Positions 46,003 to 54,358 of a stretch of 64,000 nucleotides of DNA are shown here, in pieces. Made by a program: the position numbers and the translations under genes. The DNA is taken from contig CANNCO010000001.1 in the NCBI GenBank assembly GCA_947503175.1, positions 744,001-808,000 on the forward strand, given 5' to 3'. This DNA is from an uncultured Paracoccaceae bacterium. GTDB lineage: Bacteria > Pseudomonadota > Alphaproteobacteria > Rhodobacterales > Rhodobacteraceae. The notes under the pieces were generated by a model. The model did not search any database. It was not told the origin of the DNA and saw only the letters and a list, made by a program, of their open reading frames with translations. How positions within the stretch are numbered: position 1 is the stretch's first letter; each line of letters opens with the position of its first letter.

Positions 46003-47196
46003 TCACGGGCCGCGAACGGCCTGAAGTTCGATTGCGACGACCACCGGGAACCCGAGCGAGGCCTGATCGGTATAACCGGCGGCGATGCCGTAATTGCGGC
46101 GGTCGAGCGTTGTCGTTCCCGAAACGATGGCGCGATCATCCTCGAGTTCCAGAAAGAACGGCAGATTGACCGGAACGGTCCGGCCTTTGAGCGTCAGTGT
46201 TCCGTCGGCGGCAAACCCCGTTTCATTGGTAACGATGACCGCCTCGAAATCGGCCGTCGGATAGGTCGTTGCGTCAAAAACCTCGGGGCCCATGGCCTGT
46301 TCCGTGACCGCGCCAAGTGTCAGTGATTGTATCAAGATCGTGGCGGTGATCGCCCCCATATCACGGGCTGTGGCGTTTTCGTCGAAGGTGATGGCGGCCG
46401 TCCAGTCTGCGAACGTGCCCGTGACGTCCTGCCCAAGCTGGCGGATCGTGATGGATAGTGTGCCGCTCTCGACTTGCCATTCAGAGGTGGGTGTTACCAG
46501 TTCGGTTTGCTGAGGCGCGACAGGGCTTTGGCCCATGAGTGTTCCGGCGCCAAGCGCCGTTGCGTAAAGAACTATGGCCGCGATTGCCGGAGCGCGGCTT
46601 TGCCGTTGTGGTTGCTGGATCGGTTCGACTGGCGCCCGACCATATGCCATACGACCCAGTGTTTCGTCTTTGTCGATCAGCATGTGTTTCAGCGCACCGG
46701 CAACGTGAAAAACGATTGCCGCAGCAAGTACCTTGGTGAACAGCCAGTGCAAGCTTTCGAACAGATCGGCGGTGGCCTGAGTTTGCGGCACGAAGGGTAG
46801 CGTCTGGCCGAACGGCCAGAGGATCGGGGCAAAACCCGTGGTTGCGGCGTGATGCGCCCACCCCGTTAGCGGGACGAGGATCAGCGACAGATAGAGCACC
46901 CAGTGGACAGCTTCGGCCAGTGCGGTTTCAACCGGGCGGTCCGGGTGGAGGGCCGTTGGCTTAGGTTGAATGACAGTCGAGAGAGTACGAATTGTGCCGA
47001 CCATGAAAGCGAGCACACCCAATGTCTTGTGAAGCGAGAACAGGATTGCCGTGGTTCGGAGTGCAGCGTCCGTGTCCGTCGGCAGGTTGTTGGCGACGAT
47101 GCCCAGCGGAATTGCGGTCAGGATGACAAGCGCGGTCAACCAGTGGAGCGTGCGGGTCACGCTGCCATAGGTCTGGTCGGTGTTCCGTAGGGGCAT
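46003..47196 (-). CDS. Cytochrome b561 - YceI fusion protein
   Basis: A 397-residue protein. Residues to about 180 form a four-helix di-heme cytochrome b561 with histidines in TRTLHWLTAL, LHKTLGVLAF, AEAVHWVLYL and IVFHVAGALKHML. A fifth helix near residue 205-222 (APAIAAIVLYATALGAG) leads into a periplasmic YceI lipocalin-like domain (WQVESGTLSITIRQLGQDVTG to the end), a fold that binds isoprenoid quinones. The fusion suggests electron transfer between membrane and bound quinone, by inference. ATG 47196 has GGAG upstream; the codons before it are not conserved in type. Confidence 0.88.
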   Translation of the reverse strand: MPLRNTDQTYGSVTRTLHWLTALVILTAIPLGIVANNLPTDTDAALRTTAILFSLHKTLGVLAFMVGTIRTLSTVIQPKPTALHPDRPVETALAEAVHWVLYLSLILVPLTGWAHHAATTGFAPILWPFGQTLPFVPQTQATADLFESLHWLFTKVLAAAIVFHVAGALKHMLIDKDETLGRMAYGRAPVEPIQQPQRQSRAPAIAAIVLYATALGAGTLMGQSPVAPQQTELVTPTSEWQVESGTLSITIRQLGQDVTGTFADWTAAITFDENATARDMGAITATILIQSLTLGAVTEQAMGPEVFDATTYPTADFEAVIVTNETGFAADGTLTLKGRTVPVNLPFFLELEDDRAIVSGTTTLDRRNYGIAAGYTDQASLGFPVVVAIELQAVRGP

Positions 47197-47335
47197 CAGA
47201 GCTCCATCATCCAGCACGGATCCATGCTAGACTTGGATAGGGAAACTGCAATCTCGGATGACGCCTCCGGCCGACAGTCGCTTGTTCCGAGGTGTTTGAG
47301 GGAGTAGAGGACAGAAAACGGGGAAGGGACGCGAT

Positions 47336-48265
47336 ATGAGAGCTTTCGTATTTCCGGGGCAGGGGGCTCAGACAATCGGCATGGGTCGCGATCTGGCCGA
47401 AGCCTATGCGGCGGCGCAGGCGGTGTTCGACGAGGTTGATGACGCGTTGGGCGAGAAGCTGTCGACCCTGATCTGGGATGGCGAGATCGAGACACTGACA
47501 CTGACCGAGAATGCACAGCCCGCGCTTATGGCCACCTCCATGGCGGCAATGCGCGCGCTGGAGGCGGAAGGGATTGCGGTGACCAGCGGAGCCTACGTGG
47601 CGGGGCATTCGCTGGGTGAGTATTCAGCGTTGTGTGCTGCGGGCGCACTTGGACTTGCCGACACCGCGCGGCTGTTGCGGCTCCGGGGACGGGCTATGCA
47701 GGAGGCGGTTCCGGTCGGGCAAGGCGCCATGGCCGCGGTTCTGGGGCTTGATCTTGATCGGGTCGCGGAGATCGCCTCAAAAGCTGCAGAAGGTCAGGTT
47801 TGCGCGGCAGCCAACGATAACGATCCGGCACAGGTCGTTATTTCGGGTGATAAAGAGGCTGTGGAACGCGCAGCAGTTCTGGCCAAGGAGGCAGGGGCAA
47901 AACGGGCGCTGATGCTGCCTGTCAGCGCACCGTTCCATTGTAGCCTTATGTCACCGGCAGCGAGTGCGATGGCCGAAGCGCTGAGCCATGTGGACATCGA
48001 GACGCCGGTCGTCCCGATTGTCTCGAACGTCAGGGCACAGGCGACCGACAGCACCACGATGATACGCAACCTACTTGTCGATCAGGTGACCGGTGCGGTG
48101 CGCTGGCGCGAGAGCGTGGTTTGGATGGTCGAGCAAGGTGTAACCGATTTTTGGGAAGTTGGTGCGGGAAAGGCCCTGTCCGGCATGATCCGCCGGATCG
48201 CGAAGGACGCCCATGTGCGGGCGATCGGGACGGCAGAGGATGTGCGGTCGGCTGCGGCAGCCTGA
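47336..48265 (+). CDS. fabD: Malonyl-CoA:ACP transacylase
   Basis: A 309-residue enzyme loading malonyl groups on ACP. The first strand FPGQGAQTIGMG, nucleophile elbow GHSLGEYSAL (Ser near residue 91), the arginine in LRLRGRAMQ and the catalytic His in SAPFHCSLM are present. First gene of the fatty-acid block fabD-fabG-acpP; fabG follows after 28 bp. Confidence 0.97.
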   Translation: MRAFVFPGQGAQTIGMGRDLAEAYAAAQAVFDEVDDALGEKLSTLIWDGEIETLTLTENAQPALMATSMAAMRALEAEGIAVTSGAYVAGHSLGEYSALCAAGALGLADTARLLRLRGRAMQEAVPVGQGAMAAVLGLDLDRVAEIASKAAEGQVCAAANDNDPAQVVISGDKEAVERAAVLAKEAGAKRALMLPVSAPFHCSLMSPAASAMAEALSHVDIETPVVPIVSNVRAQATDSTTMIRNLLVDQVTGAVRWRESVVWMVEQGVTDFWEVGAGKALSGMIRRIAKDAHVRAIGTAEDVRSAAAA

Positions 48266-48293
48266 GCAAGAAGAAATCAACGAGAGGCAGAGC

Positions 48294-49031
48294 ATGTTCG
48301 ATTTGACGGGAAAAACCGCGTTGGTCACCGGCGCTTCGGGTGGTATCGGGGCGGCCATTGCACGCGCGTTGCATGAAGCGGGTGCGAAGGTTGGACTTTC
48401 GGGGACGCGGGTAGAGCCGCTGGAGAGCCTTGCGGCGGAACTGGGCGAGGGTGCGCATGTGCTGCCATGCAACCTGTCCGATCCGGAGGCCGTTGCAGCA
48501 TTACCCGGTCAGGCGACAGAGGCGATGGGCAGCCTTGATATTCTGGTGAACAATGCCGGGATCACGCGCGACAACCTGTTCATGCGCATGTCGGACGAGG
48601 AATGGCAGTCGGTTCTGGACGTGAACCTGACGGCGACGATGAAGCTGTGCAAGGGCGCCATTCGCGGCATGATGAAAGCGCGCTGGGGCCGGATCGTGAA
48701 CATCTCTTCCGTCGTCGGAGCCACCGGGAATCCCGGTCAGGCGAACTATGCGGCATCCAAGGCCGGAATGGTGGGCATGTCCAAGTCGCTGGCCTATGAA
48801 GTGGCGAGCCGCGGGATCACCGTGAACTGCGTGGCGCCGGGCTTTATCACCACAGCGATGACCGACAAGCTGACCGATGATCAGAAGAAAGTAATTCTCG
48901 CTCAGGTGCCTGCCGGGCGAATGGGAGAGGCTGATGAAATCGCGGCCTCGGTGCTGTTTCTGGCGAGCCCCGAAGCAGGCTACATGACGGGCGCGACGCT
49001 GCATGTCAATGGTGGAATGGCCATGCTTTAG
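48294..49031 (+). CDS. fabG: 3-oxoacyl-ACP reductase
   Basis: A 245-residue short-chain dehydrogenase. The cofactor motif TGASGGIGAAI, NNAGITRDNLFMRM and the catalytic Ser/Tyr/Lys in NISSVVGATGNPGQANYAASKAG identify FabG, which uses NADPH to reduce the beta-keto group. ATG 48294 begins the canonical MFDLTGKTALVTG; the frame upstream overlaps fabD and is not coding. Confidence 0.97.
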   Translation: MFDLTGKTALVTGASGGIGAAIARALHEAGAKVGLSGTRVEPLESLAAELGEGAHVLPCNLSDPEAVAALPGQATEAMGSLDILVNNAGITRDNLFMRMSDEEWQSVLDVNLTATMKLCKGAIRGMMKARWGRIVNISSVVGATGNPGQANYAASKAGMVGMSKSLAYEVASRGITVNCVAPGFITTAMTDKLTDDQKKVILAQVPAGRMGEADEIAASVLFLASPEAGYMTGATLHVNGGMAML

Positions 49032-49058
49032 CACGGCTTTCTGGTTGAGTTGAAAGCG

Positions 49059-49087
49059 TTTGCCTTCGCAATTCGATGTGCTATAGG
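49059..49087 (+). promoter_or_regulatory. Putative promoter of acpP
   Basis: TTTGCC (49059-49064) and TATAGG (49082-49087) are 17 bases apart in the 182-bp gap between fabG and acpP, consistent with acpP also having its own promoter. Confidence 0.4.
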
Positions 49088-49213
49088 CGGCTCAGATTTT
49101 GGGCCGGGGCTTTCTGCCGGACCATCGAACCGGCTTGTGATGCCGGGCAATAATTGGGCTGAAGGGCCTGGTTTGGAACGGGCCTCGTGCCCCAAGGACT
49201 GTGAGGAACTGAC

Positions 49214-49447
49214 ATGAGCGACATCGAAGATCGCGTGAAAAAGATCGTCGTCGAGCATCTGGGCGTCGAGGAAGACAAAGTCGCAGAGAATGCATCCTTC
49301 ATCGATGATCTGGGCGCCGATAGCCTTGATACGGTTGAGCTGGTTATGGCGTTTGAAGAAGAATTCGGTATCGAGATTCCGGATGACGCGGCAGAGACGA
49401 TCCAGACTTTCGGCGATGCGGTGAAGTTCATCAAAGAAGCCTCCTGA
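49214..49447 (+). CDS. acpP: Acyl carrier protein
   Basis: A 77-residue acidic helical protein. The phosphopantetheine site is [20 protein letters not shown] with the modified Ser near residue 37. It carries growing acyl chains for the surrounding fab enzymes. A strong terminator follows at 49477. Confidence 0.98.
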   Translation: MSDIEDRVKKIVVEHLGVEEDKVAENASFIDDLGADSLDTVELVMAFEEEFGIEIPDDAAETIQTFGDAVKFIKEAS

Positions 49448-49476
49448 TCCTTTTGCGATCAAGATGAAAACGATAG

Positions 49477-49499
49477 GGCGCCCCGACGGGCGCCTTTTT
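49477..49499 (+). terminator. Rho-independent terminator of acpP
   Basis: GGCGCCC-CGAC-GGGCGCC with a following TTTTT is a textbook terminator 30 bp after the acpP stop. Confidence 0.93.
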
Positions 49500-49556
49500 C
49501 GTTGTCGGTACGGGCGATACAGGATTGATTGACGGTGGGATTCAGGAGGCTTTGGC

Positions 49557-50492
49557 ATGGCAAGCGTAAGCGATATTTTCGGCACGGTTGATGCGACGAC
49601 ATTCATGGGTCTTGCGCCCTGCAACGATCTGTCGACAGTGAAAGCCGACGTGGTCCTGATAGGGGCCGACTGCGCGACACCATATGCAAAGGCGGGGGCC
49701 TACTGCGCCGGTGGCCCTGCTGCGATCCGCAAGGCCGTTGCTCCCGATGCTGGTGGTCTGGGTCACATGAATTTCGATCTGGATGACGCAACCGTTCCGC
49801 CGGGCAAGGTCGCCCTTGATGCGGGCGATCTGCCGCAGGATCCTGCCGATCCGACAGGAAACCGCGCGCGGATCGCCAAGGCCATCGGTCACTGCATCGC
49901 CGCTGGTGCTATCCCGTTTCTGGTCGGAGGTGACGATTCCCTGCCGATCCCGATGATCGGTGCCTATGCCGGACGGGATCGGCCTGTGACGATCGTGCAG
50001 GTCGATGCGCATATCGACTGGCGGCAGGAAGTTGATGGTGAAACGCTGGGCCTGTCATCGACGATGCGGCGTGCCAGCGAGATGGCGCATGTGGAACGGA
50101 TCATTCAGGTGGGGCAGCGGGGCATCGGATCGGCGCGTCCCGGCGACTATCGCGATGCTTTGGATTGGGGCGTCTCGTTCGTTCCTGCGCGAGAAGTCGC
50201 CCGTGACGGTGTCGGACGCGCCATTGACCTTGTGCCTGAGGGGTCGGATGTCGTGTTCTGCCTGGACTACGATGTGCTTGATCCAAGCCTGATGCCAGCG
50301 GTGATCGGCCGGGCTTCGGGCGGGCTGAGTTACTGGCAGGTGATCGAACTTCTGGCGGGTGTTGCAAGGCGCGGTGAAGTCGTCGGCGCGGCCTTCGTGG
50401 AGTACATGCCGTCGCGAGATGTGGATGATCTGGGTGCGTTGCTGGCCGGCCAGATTCTGACCACGGCTCTGGGCACCGTTTTGCGCGCCTGA
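49557..50492 (+). CDS. Agmatinase/arginase-family ureohydrolase with altered metal motif
   Basis: A 311-residue ureohydrolase. The manganese motifs QVDAHIDW (Asp150, His152, Asp154) and CLDYDVLDPS (Asp237, Asp239) are present. The first motif, normally GGDHS, reads GGDDS (residues 124-128), so one His ligand is replaced by Asp127. The family hydrolyses guanidino compounds to urea and an amine; with this change the true substrate (agmatine, guanidinobutyrate, guanidine or other) is open. It stands alone between acpP and the HisA-like gene. Confidence 0.8.
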   Translation: MASVSDIFGTVDATTFMGLAPCNDLSTVKADVVLIGADCATPYAKAGAYCAGGPAAIRKAVAPDAGGLGHMNFDLDDATVPPGKVALDAGDLPQDPADPTGNRARIAKAIGHCIAAGAIPFLVGGDDSLPIPMIGAYAGRDRPVTIVQVDAHIDWRQEVDGETLGLSSTMRRASEMAHVERIIQVGQRGIGSARPGDYRDALDWGVSFVPAREVARDGVGRAIDLVPEGSDVVFCLDYDVLDPSLMPAVIGRASGGLSYWQVIELLAGVARRGEVVGAAFVEYMPSRDVDDLGALLAGQILTTALGTVLRA

Positions 50493-50597
50493 GATGTTAT
50501 GACGGTGCTGGATCGAGGGAGTCGCAACAGCTCGTCCATATTTGGCTTCATCTGTGCTATAGTCTGATCAGGCAAAAAGCCCAGGGAGACTGCAGCA

Positions 50598-51341
50598 ATG
50601 ATCCTTTACCCCACGATTGAGCTTCTGAAAGGCCGACCTGTATCTTTGAGGCGGGGCCGGTTGGAAGAGCCGCAGATCTGGAATGTCGATCCGCTTGAGA
50701 CCGCGCTGGGGTTTGCCGAGGCGGGTGCGAGTTGGATGCAAATCACCGACTTCGATGCGATGTTCGGCGAGGATCAGAATGTCGAGCTTATCGGAGACAT
50801 CATTCGCAAGGTGGGAATTCCGGTTCAGATATCTGGCGGGTTCCGGACTGAAGACCGGATTCGTAAATACCTTGATCTGGGTGCGGGACGGATCGTGATG
50901 GGGACAGTTGCCACACGGCATCCGGGTTGGGTCCGAAAAATGGCCAAGTACTTCCCCGATACGATCGTGTTGTCGGTCGATGTCTGGAAAGGTCAGGTGA
51001 TGGTCGATGGCTGGCGCGAAGCCTGTGCCATCGATCCGGCCACGCTGATCGACGAGTTTTCGGAAACGCCGCTGGCCGCCGTGAAGATCACCGATATCGA
51101 TAATGACATCGATGCGACCGACGCCTCGCTTGGTGTGATCTCTGGGCTGGCCGAGCATGCCTATGCGCCTGTGATCGCATCGGGCCTTGTCCATAAGGTC
51201 GATGACATTGCCCGGATGAAGTTCGTGCCGAAGATCGAGGGTGCGTTGGTGGGTCGTGCGCTCGTCAACGGAACGGTTGATCTGGCCGAGGCGCTTGCTG
51301 TTGCGGCATCGTCGGAAGCGCCAACTGCCGAGTTTATCTGA
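50598..51341 (+). CDS. HisA/HisF-like TIM-barrel protein (divergent HisA paralogue)
   Basis: A 247-residue TIM barrel close to HisA (ProFAR isomerase). The first active-site strand, normally PAIDL with catalytic Asp8, reads YPTIELLKG, putting Glu at residue 8. The second acid is kept (LSVDVWKGQVMVDGW, Asp128), as are both phosphate-binding half motifs (QISGGFRTEDRIRKYL with GAGRIVMGTVA, and VIASGLVHKVDD with EGALVGRAL). No his genes are nearby. Either a HisA with a conservative Asp-to-Glu change or a paralogue with another sugar-phosphate substrate. Confidence 0.75.
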   Translation: MILYPTIELLKGRPVSLRRGRLEEPQIWNVDPLETALGFAEAGASWMQITDFDAMFGEDQNVELIGDIIRKVGIPVQISGGFRTEDRIRKYLDLGAGRIVMGTVATRHPGWVRKMAKYFPDTIVLSVDVWKGQVMVDGWREACAIDPATLIDEFSETPLAAVKITDIDNDIDATDASLGVISGLAEHAYAPVIASGLVHKVDDIARMKFVPKIEGALVGRALVNGTVDLAEALAVAASSEAPTAEFI

Positions 51342-51440
51342 TATCAGGCGCAACCTTGCCGCCCGTGGAGGGTAGATTGCACCCTTCGGACAGCCCGTGT
51401 ATCTAGTCCTGAACCGGAGCCAGCAAGAAGCGAGGGCAGG

Positions 51441-52703
51441 ATGCGTCGAGTAGTTGTGACCGGGCTGGGCATGGTCTCGCCCCTTGCCTGTGGTGTCGAG
51501 GAAACCTGGAGCAGGCTTCTGGACGGTCAATCGGGCGCGGGGACGATTGCGCGGTTCGATGCCGAACATCTGGCTACGACCTATGCTTGTGAAATCCCGC
51601 GCGGTGACGGTTCTGACGGTACGTTCAATCCAGACGACTGGATGGAGCCGAAGGAACAGCGCAAGGTCGATGAGTTCATCCTCTACGGTATGGCGGCGGC
51701 GGATCAGGCGGTGCGCGATGCAGGATGGATGCCGGAGGAAGAAGAAAGCCAGCTTCGGACCGGTGTGATGATCGGGTCGGGCATTGGAGGCCTTAGCTCG
51801 ATTGCCGAGACGGCGGTTTTACTGAAGGAACGCGGGCCACGGCGTGTTTCACCGTTCTTCATTCCCGGAGCTTTGATCAATCTGGTGAGTGGTCAGGTGA
51901 GCATCCGGTACGGGTTCAAGGGCCCGAACCATGCGGTGGTTACGGCCTGTTCAACGGGGGCACATGCCATCGGCGACGCGGCGCGGCTGATTATGCTGGG
52001 CGATGCTGATGTGATGGTCGCGGGCGGTGCGGAAAGCCCGATCTCCGAGATCGGGATTGCGGGCTTCAACGCCTGTAAAGCGCTTTCTACAAAGCGCGGA
52101 AACGAACCCGAGAAGGCGAGTCGGCCCTACGATGCGGATCGAGATGGCTTTGTCATGGGGGAGGGCGCCGGAGTTGTCATCCTCGAAGAACTTGAACATG
52201 CGCAGGCGCGTGGGGCCAAGATTTATGCCGAGGTTCTGGGGTACGGATTGTCCGGCGATGCCTATCACATCACTGCTCCGAGCGAGACGGGCGAGGGCGG
52301 TGAACGGTCGATGCGCGCGGCGCTGAAGAGCGCGGGCCTTGAGCCGTCGGCGGTTGACTACATCAACGCGCACGGAACATCGACGATGGCTGACACGATA
52401 GAACTTGGCGCCGTCGAGCGGATGATGGGTGATGCGGCTGCAGGCGCGACCATGTCGTCGACCAAATCGTCGGTCGGGCATCTGCTGGGCGCGGCCGGGG
52501 CTGTTGAAGCGATTTTCTCGATCCTCGCGCTTCGCGATCAGGTCGCGCCGCCGACGATCAACCTCGATAGCCCGGCTGTCGAGCCAAAGCTTGACCTGGC
52601 CCCGAATGCCAAGCGGGAACGAGAGATCAATGTGGCGCTGTCGAACAGCTTCGGGTTTGGTGGCACCAATGCGTCGCTTGTTCTGGGAAAGGTCTCGGCC
52701 TGA
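51441..52703 (+). CDS. fabF: 3-oxoacyl-ACP synthase II
   Basis: A 420-residue condensing enzyme elongating acyl-ACP with malonyl-ACP. The catalytic triad is VTACSTGAHAIGDA (Cys), NAHGTSTMADTIE (His) and SVGHLLGAAGAVEA (His), and the C-terminal SNSFGFGGTNASLV is conserved. MRRVVVTGLGMVSPLACG is the normal start. Its TGA overlaps the mltG start (TGATG), coupling the two. Confidence 0.97.
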   Translation: MRRVVVTGLGMVSPLACGVEETWSRLLDGQSGAGTIARFDAEHLATTYACEIPRGDGSDGTFNPDDWMEPKEQRKVDEFILYGMAAADQAVRDAGWMPEEEESQLRTGVMIGSGIGGLSSIAETAVLLKERGPRRVSPFFIPGALINLVSGQVSIRYGFKGPNHAVVTACSTGAHAIGDAARLIMLGDADVMVAGGAESPISEIGIAGFNACKALSTKRGNEPEKASRPYDADRDGFVMGEGAGVVILEELEHAQARGAKIYAEVLGYGLSGDAYHITAPSETGEGGERSMRAALKSAGLEPSAVDYINAHGTSTMADTIELGAVERMMGDAAAGATMSSTKSSVGHLLGAAGAVEAIFSILALRDQVAPPTINLDSPAVEPKLDLAPNAKREREINVALSNSFGFGGTNASLVLGKVSA

Positions 52704-53854
52704 TGTGGAAGCACATCGTCTCGAATGCGCTGACATTCATCATCCTCGGCCTTGTTGCGTTGGGTGGATTTATCGCATGGGCGCAGGGGCAGTATCGCGC
52801 AGAGGGACCGCTGGACGCGCCGATTTGTTTGCGGGTTGAGAGCGGGTCGAACATGCGGCGTGTGTCCCTTGATCTTGAGGAACAGGGTGCTGTGAGCAAT
52901 GCGTCGATTTTTCGTGTCGGGGCGGATTACTCCGGCAAGGCTGATGAGTTGAAAGCCGGAAGTTTTCTGGTGCCCAGCGGTGCATCCATGGAGGAGATCG
53001 TGGATATCGTCACCCGGGGTGGACGGTCGACCTGCGGGACCGAGGTCGTGTTTCGCGTGGGTGTGACCGGGCAGGAAATCGAAGTGCGGGAACTCGATCC
53101 CGCCACGAACCGCTTCGCCGCGATTGCCGAGTTTGATCCGCTGGAGGGCAGTTCCGATATCTATGACGAGGTTCGCGCCGATGCGGATACGCGGTACCGG
53201 GTGTCACTGGCAGAGGGCGTGACGAGTTGGCAGGTGATCGAGGCGCTGAAAGCCGCTGAGTTCCTTGAAGGCAGCGTGGAAGACGTCCCCGCGGAGGGGA
53301 CGCTTGCACCAGACAGCTATGAGGTCCGTGAGGGCACACCGAAAGCGGACTTGATTGCCGAGATGGCTGAGCGGCAGGCGGAGCGTCTGGAGCAGGCATG
53401 GCAAAACCGGGTCGACGGTCTGCCGATCGAAACGCCGGAAGAGGCGCTGATTCTGGCCTCGATCATCGAAAAGGAGACGGCGGTGCCGGAGGAGCGGCGC
53501 ACAGTCGCCAGCGTCTTTGTGAACCGGTTGCGGCAGGGTATGCGCCTTCAGACCGATCCGACCGTGATTTATGGCGTGACCGAGGGGCGTGGCGTTCTGG
53601 GCCGTGGCATTCGTCAAAGTGAATTGCGCGACGACAATCCATGGAACACGTACGTCATCGACGGTTTGCCGGTGACGCCGATTGCGAACCCAGGCCTTGC
53701 GAGCCTTGAGGCGGCCCTTGATCCCGAAGACACCGATTTGCTGTTCTTCGTTGCAGATGGGACCGGCGGACACGCATTTGCCCGCACCCTTGCCGAGCAT
53801 AACGCCAATGTCGCGCGGTGGAGGGAGATCGAGGCCGAACGGCAAGAGAATTAA
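52703..53854 (+). CDS. mltG: Endolytic murein transglycosylase MltG
   Basis: A 383-residue inner-membrane protein. The N-terminal helix (NALTFIILGLVALGGFIAWA) is followed by a LysM-like subdomain and the YceG catalytic domain with ALILASIIEKETAVPEERRT (catalytic Glu) and MRLQTDPTVIYGV, ending with the conserved NPWNTY and FFVADGTGGHAFA segments. It cleaves nascent glycan strands and sets their length. It is one base into the fabF stop. A GGCC hairpin with a T-rich tail (53953-53985) may end transcription. Confidence 0.95.
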   Translation: MWKHIVSNALTFIILGLVALGGFIAWAQGQYRAEGPLDAPICLRVESGSNMRRVSLDLEEQGAVSNASIFRVGADYSGKADELKAGSFLVPSGASMEEIVDIVTRGGRSTCGTEVVFRVGVTGQEIEVRELDPATNRFAAIAEFDPLEGSSDIYDEVRADADTRYRVSLAEGVTSWQVIEALKAAEFLEGSVEDVPAEGTLAPDSYEVREGTPKADLIAEMAERQAERLEQAWQNRVDGLPIETPEEALILASIIEKETAVPEERRTVASVFVNRLRQGMRLQTDPTVIYGVTEGRGVLGRGIRQSELRDDNPWNTYVIDGLPVTPIANPGLASLEAALDPEDTDLLFFVADGTGGHAFARTLAEHNANVARWREIEAERQEN

Positions 53855-53896
53855 CGTATCTTTATCTTTGCGCACTCTTCGCCTCATGCGGGAAAC

Positions 53897-53930
53897 TTGA
53901 CATAGAGTTCGCGTTAAAGTAGTTTAACGC
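53897..53930 (+). promoter_or_regulatory. Promoter with overlapping perfect palindrome before the GTA remnant
   Basis: TTGACA (53897-53902) and TAGTTT (53920-53925) are 17 bases apart, a near-consensus promoter. The perfect repeat GCGTTAAA-GTAG-TTTAACGC (53911-53930) covers the spacer and the -10 element, as a repressor site would. It also contains two TTAA half-sites like those of CtrA, but six rather than seven bases apart. Start of transcription would be about 90 bp before the GTA gene 1-like ORF. Confidence 0.55.
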
Positions 53931-54022
53931 CATGCTAGAAGAAGTGGGTAAGCGGCCGGGACGATGATCCTTGGCCGTTTTCTGTTTCTCCCGACAGGAG
54001 ACGCTTGAAAGGCACTCCTATC

Positions 54023-54358
54023 ATGAAAACCGTCCTGCCGATTGCGGCTGACGATCCTTCCAACATCGAAATCCTAGCGCAATGCCGGTTCGAACTGGCG
54101 TTACGTCAATTCCTGGCCGTTTCCGCACGGGTTTCCCGTGGGGAGCATGTTTCGACGATGGAGACTGTGACGAGCGACCGGATCTACCAAGCGGCTTCGG
54201 AAACTCTGATCCAAATGCGAGCGAGACTAAATGAAGTGCAGAACCGAGAAGCCAGCCAAGCCGATAACCACGCGATTAACCTTGATGACGCGAGAGATAC
54301 GATCGGGGGCCTCCTTGATCGCCTCCGCACCTCCGGAAGAGCAGGCGAGGTTTCTTGA
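54023..54358 (+). CDS. GTA gene 1-like small protein (possible small terminase)
   Basis: A 111-residue helical, charged protein (ILAQCRFELALRQFLAVSARV; TLIQMRARLNEVQNREA) directly before a terminase-derived ORF. In the Rhodobacter GTA the gene before the large terminase encodes a small protein now regarded as the small terminase subunit; position and size fit, but I do not recognise the sequence itself with certainty. ATG 54023 or the TTG at 54005, which has GGAGA upstream, could be the start. Its 3' end overlaps the next gene by about 74 bp. Confidence 0.55.
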   Translation: MKTVLPIAADDPSNIEILAQCRFELALRQFLAVSARVSRGEHVSTMETVTSDRIYQAASETLIQMRARLNEVQNREASQADNHAINLDDARDTIGGLLDRLRTSGRAGEVS

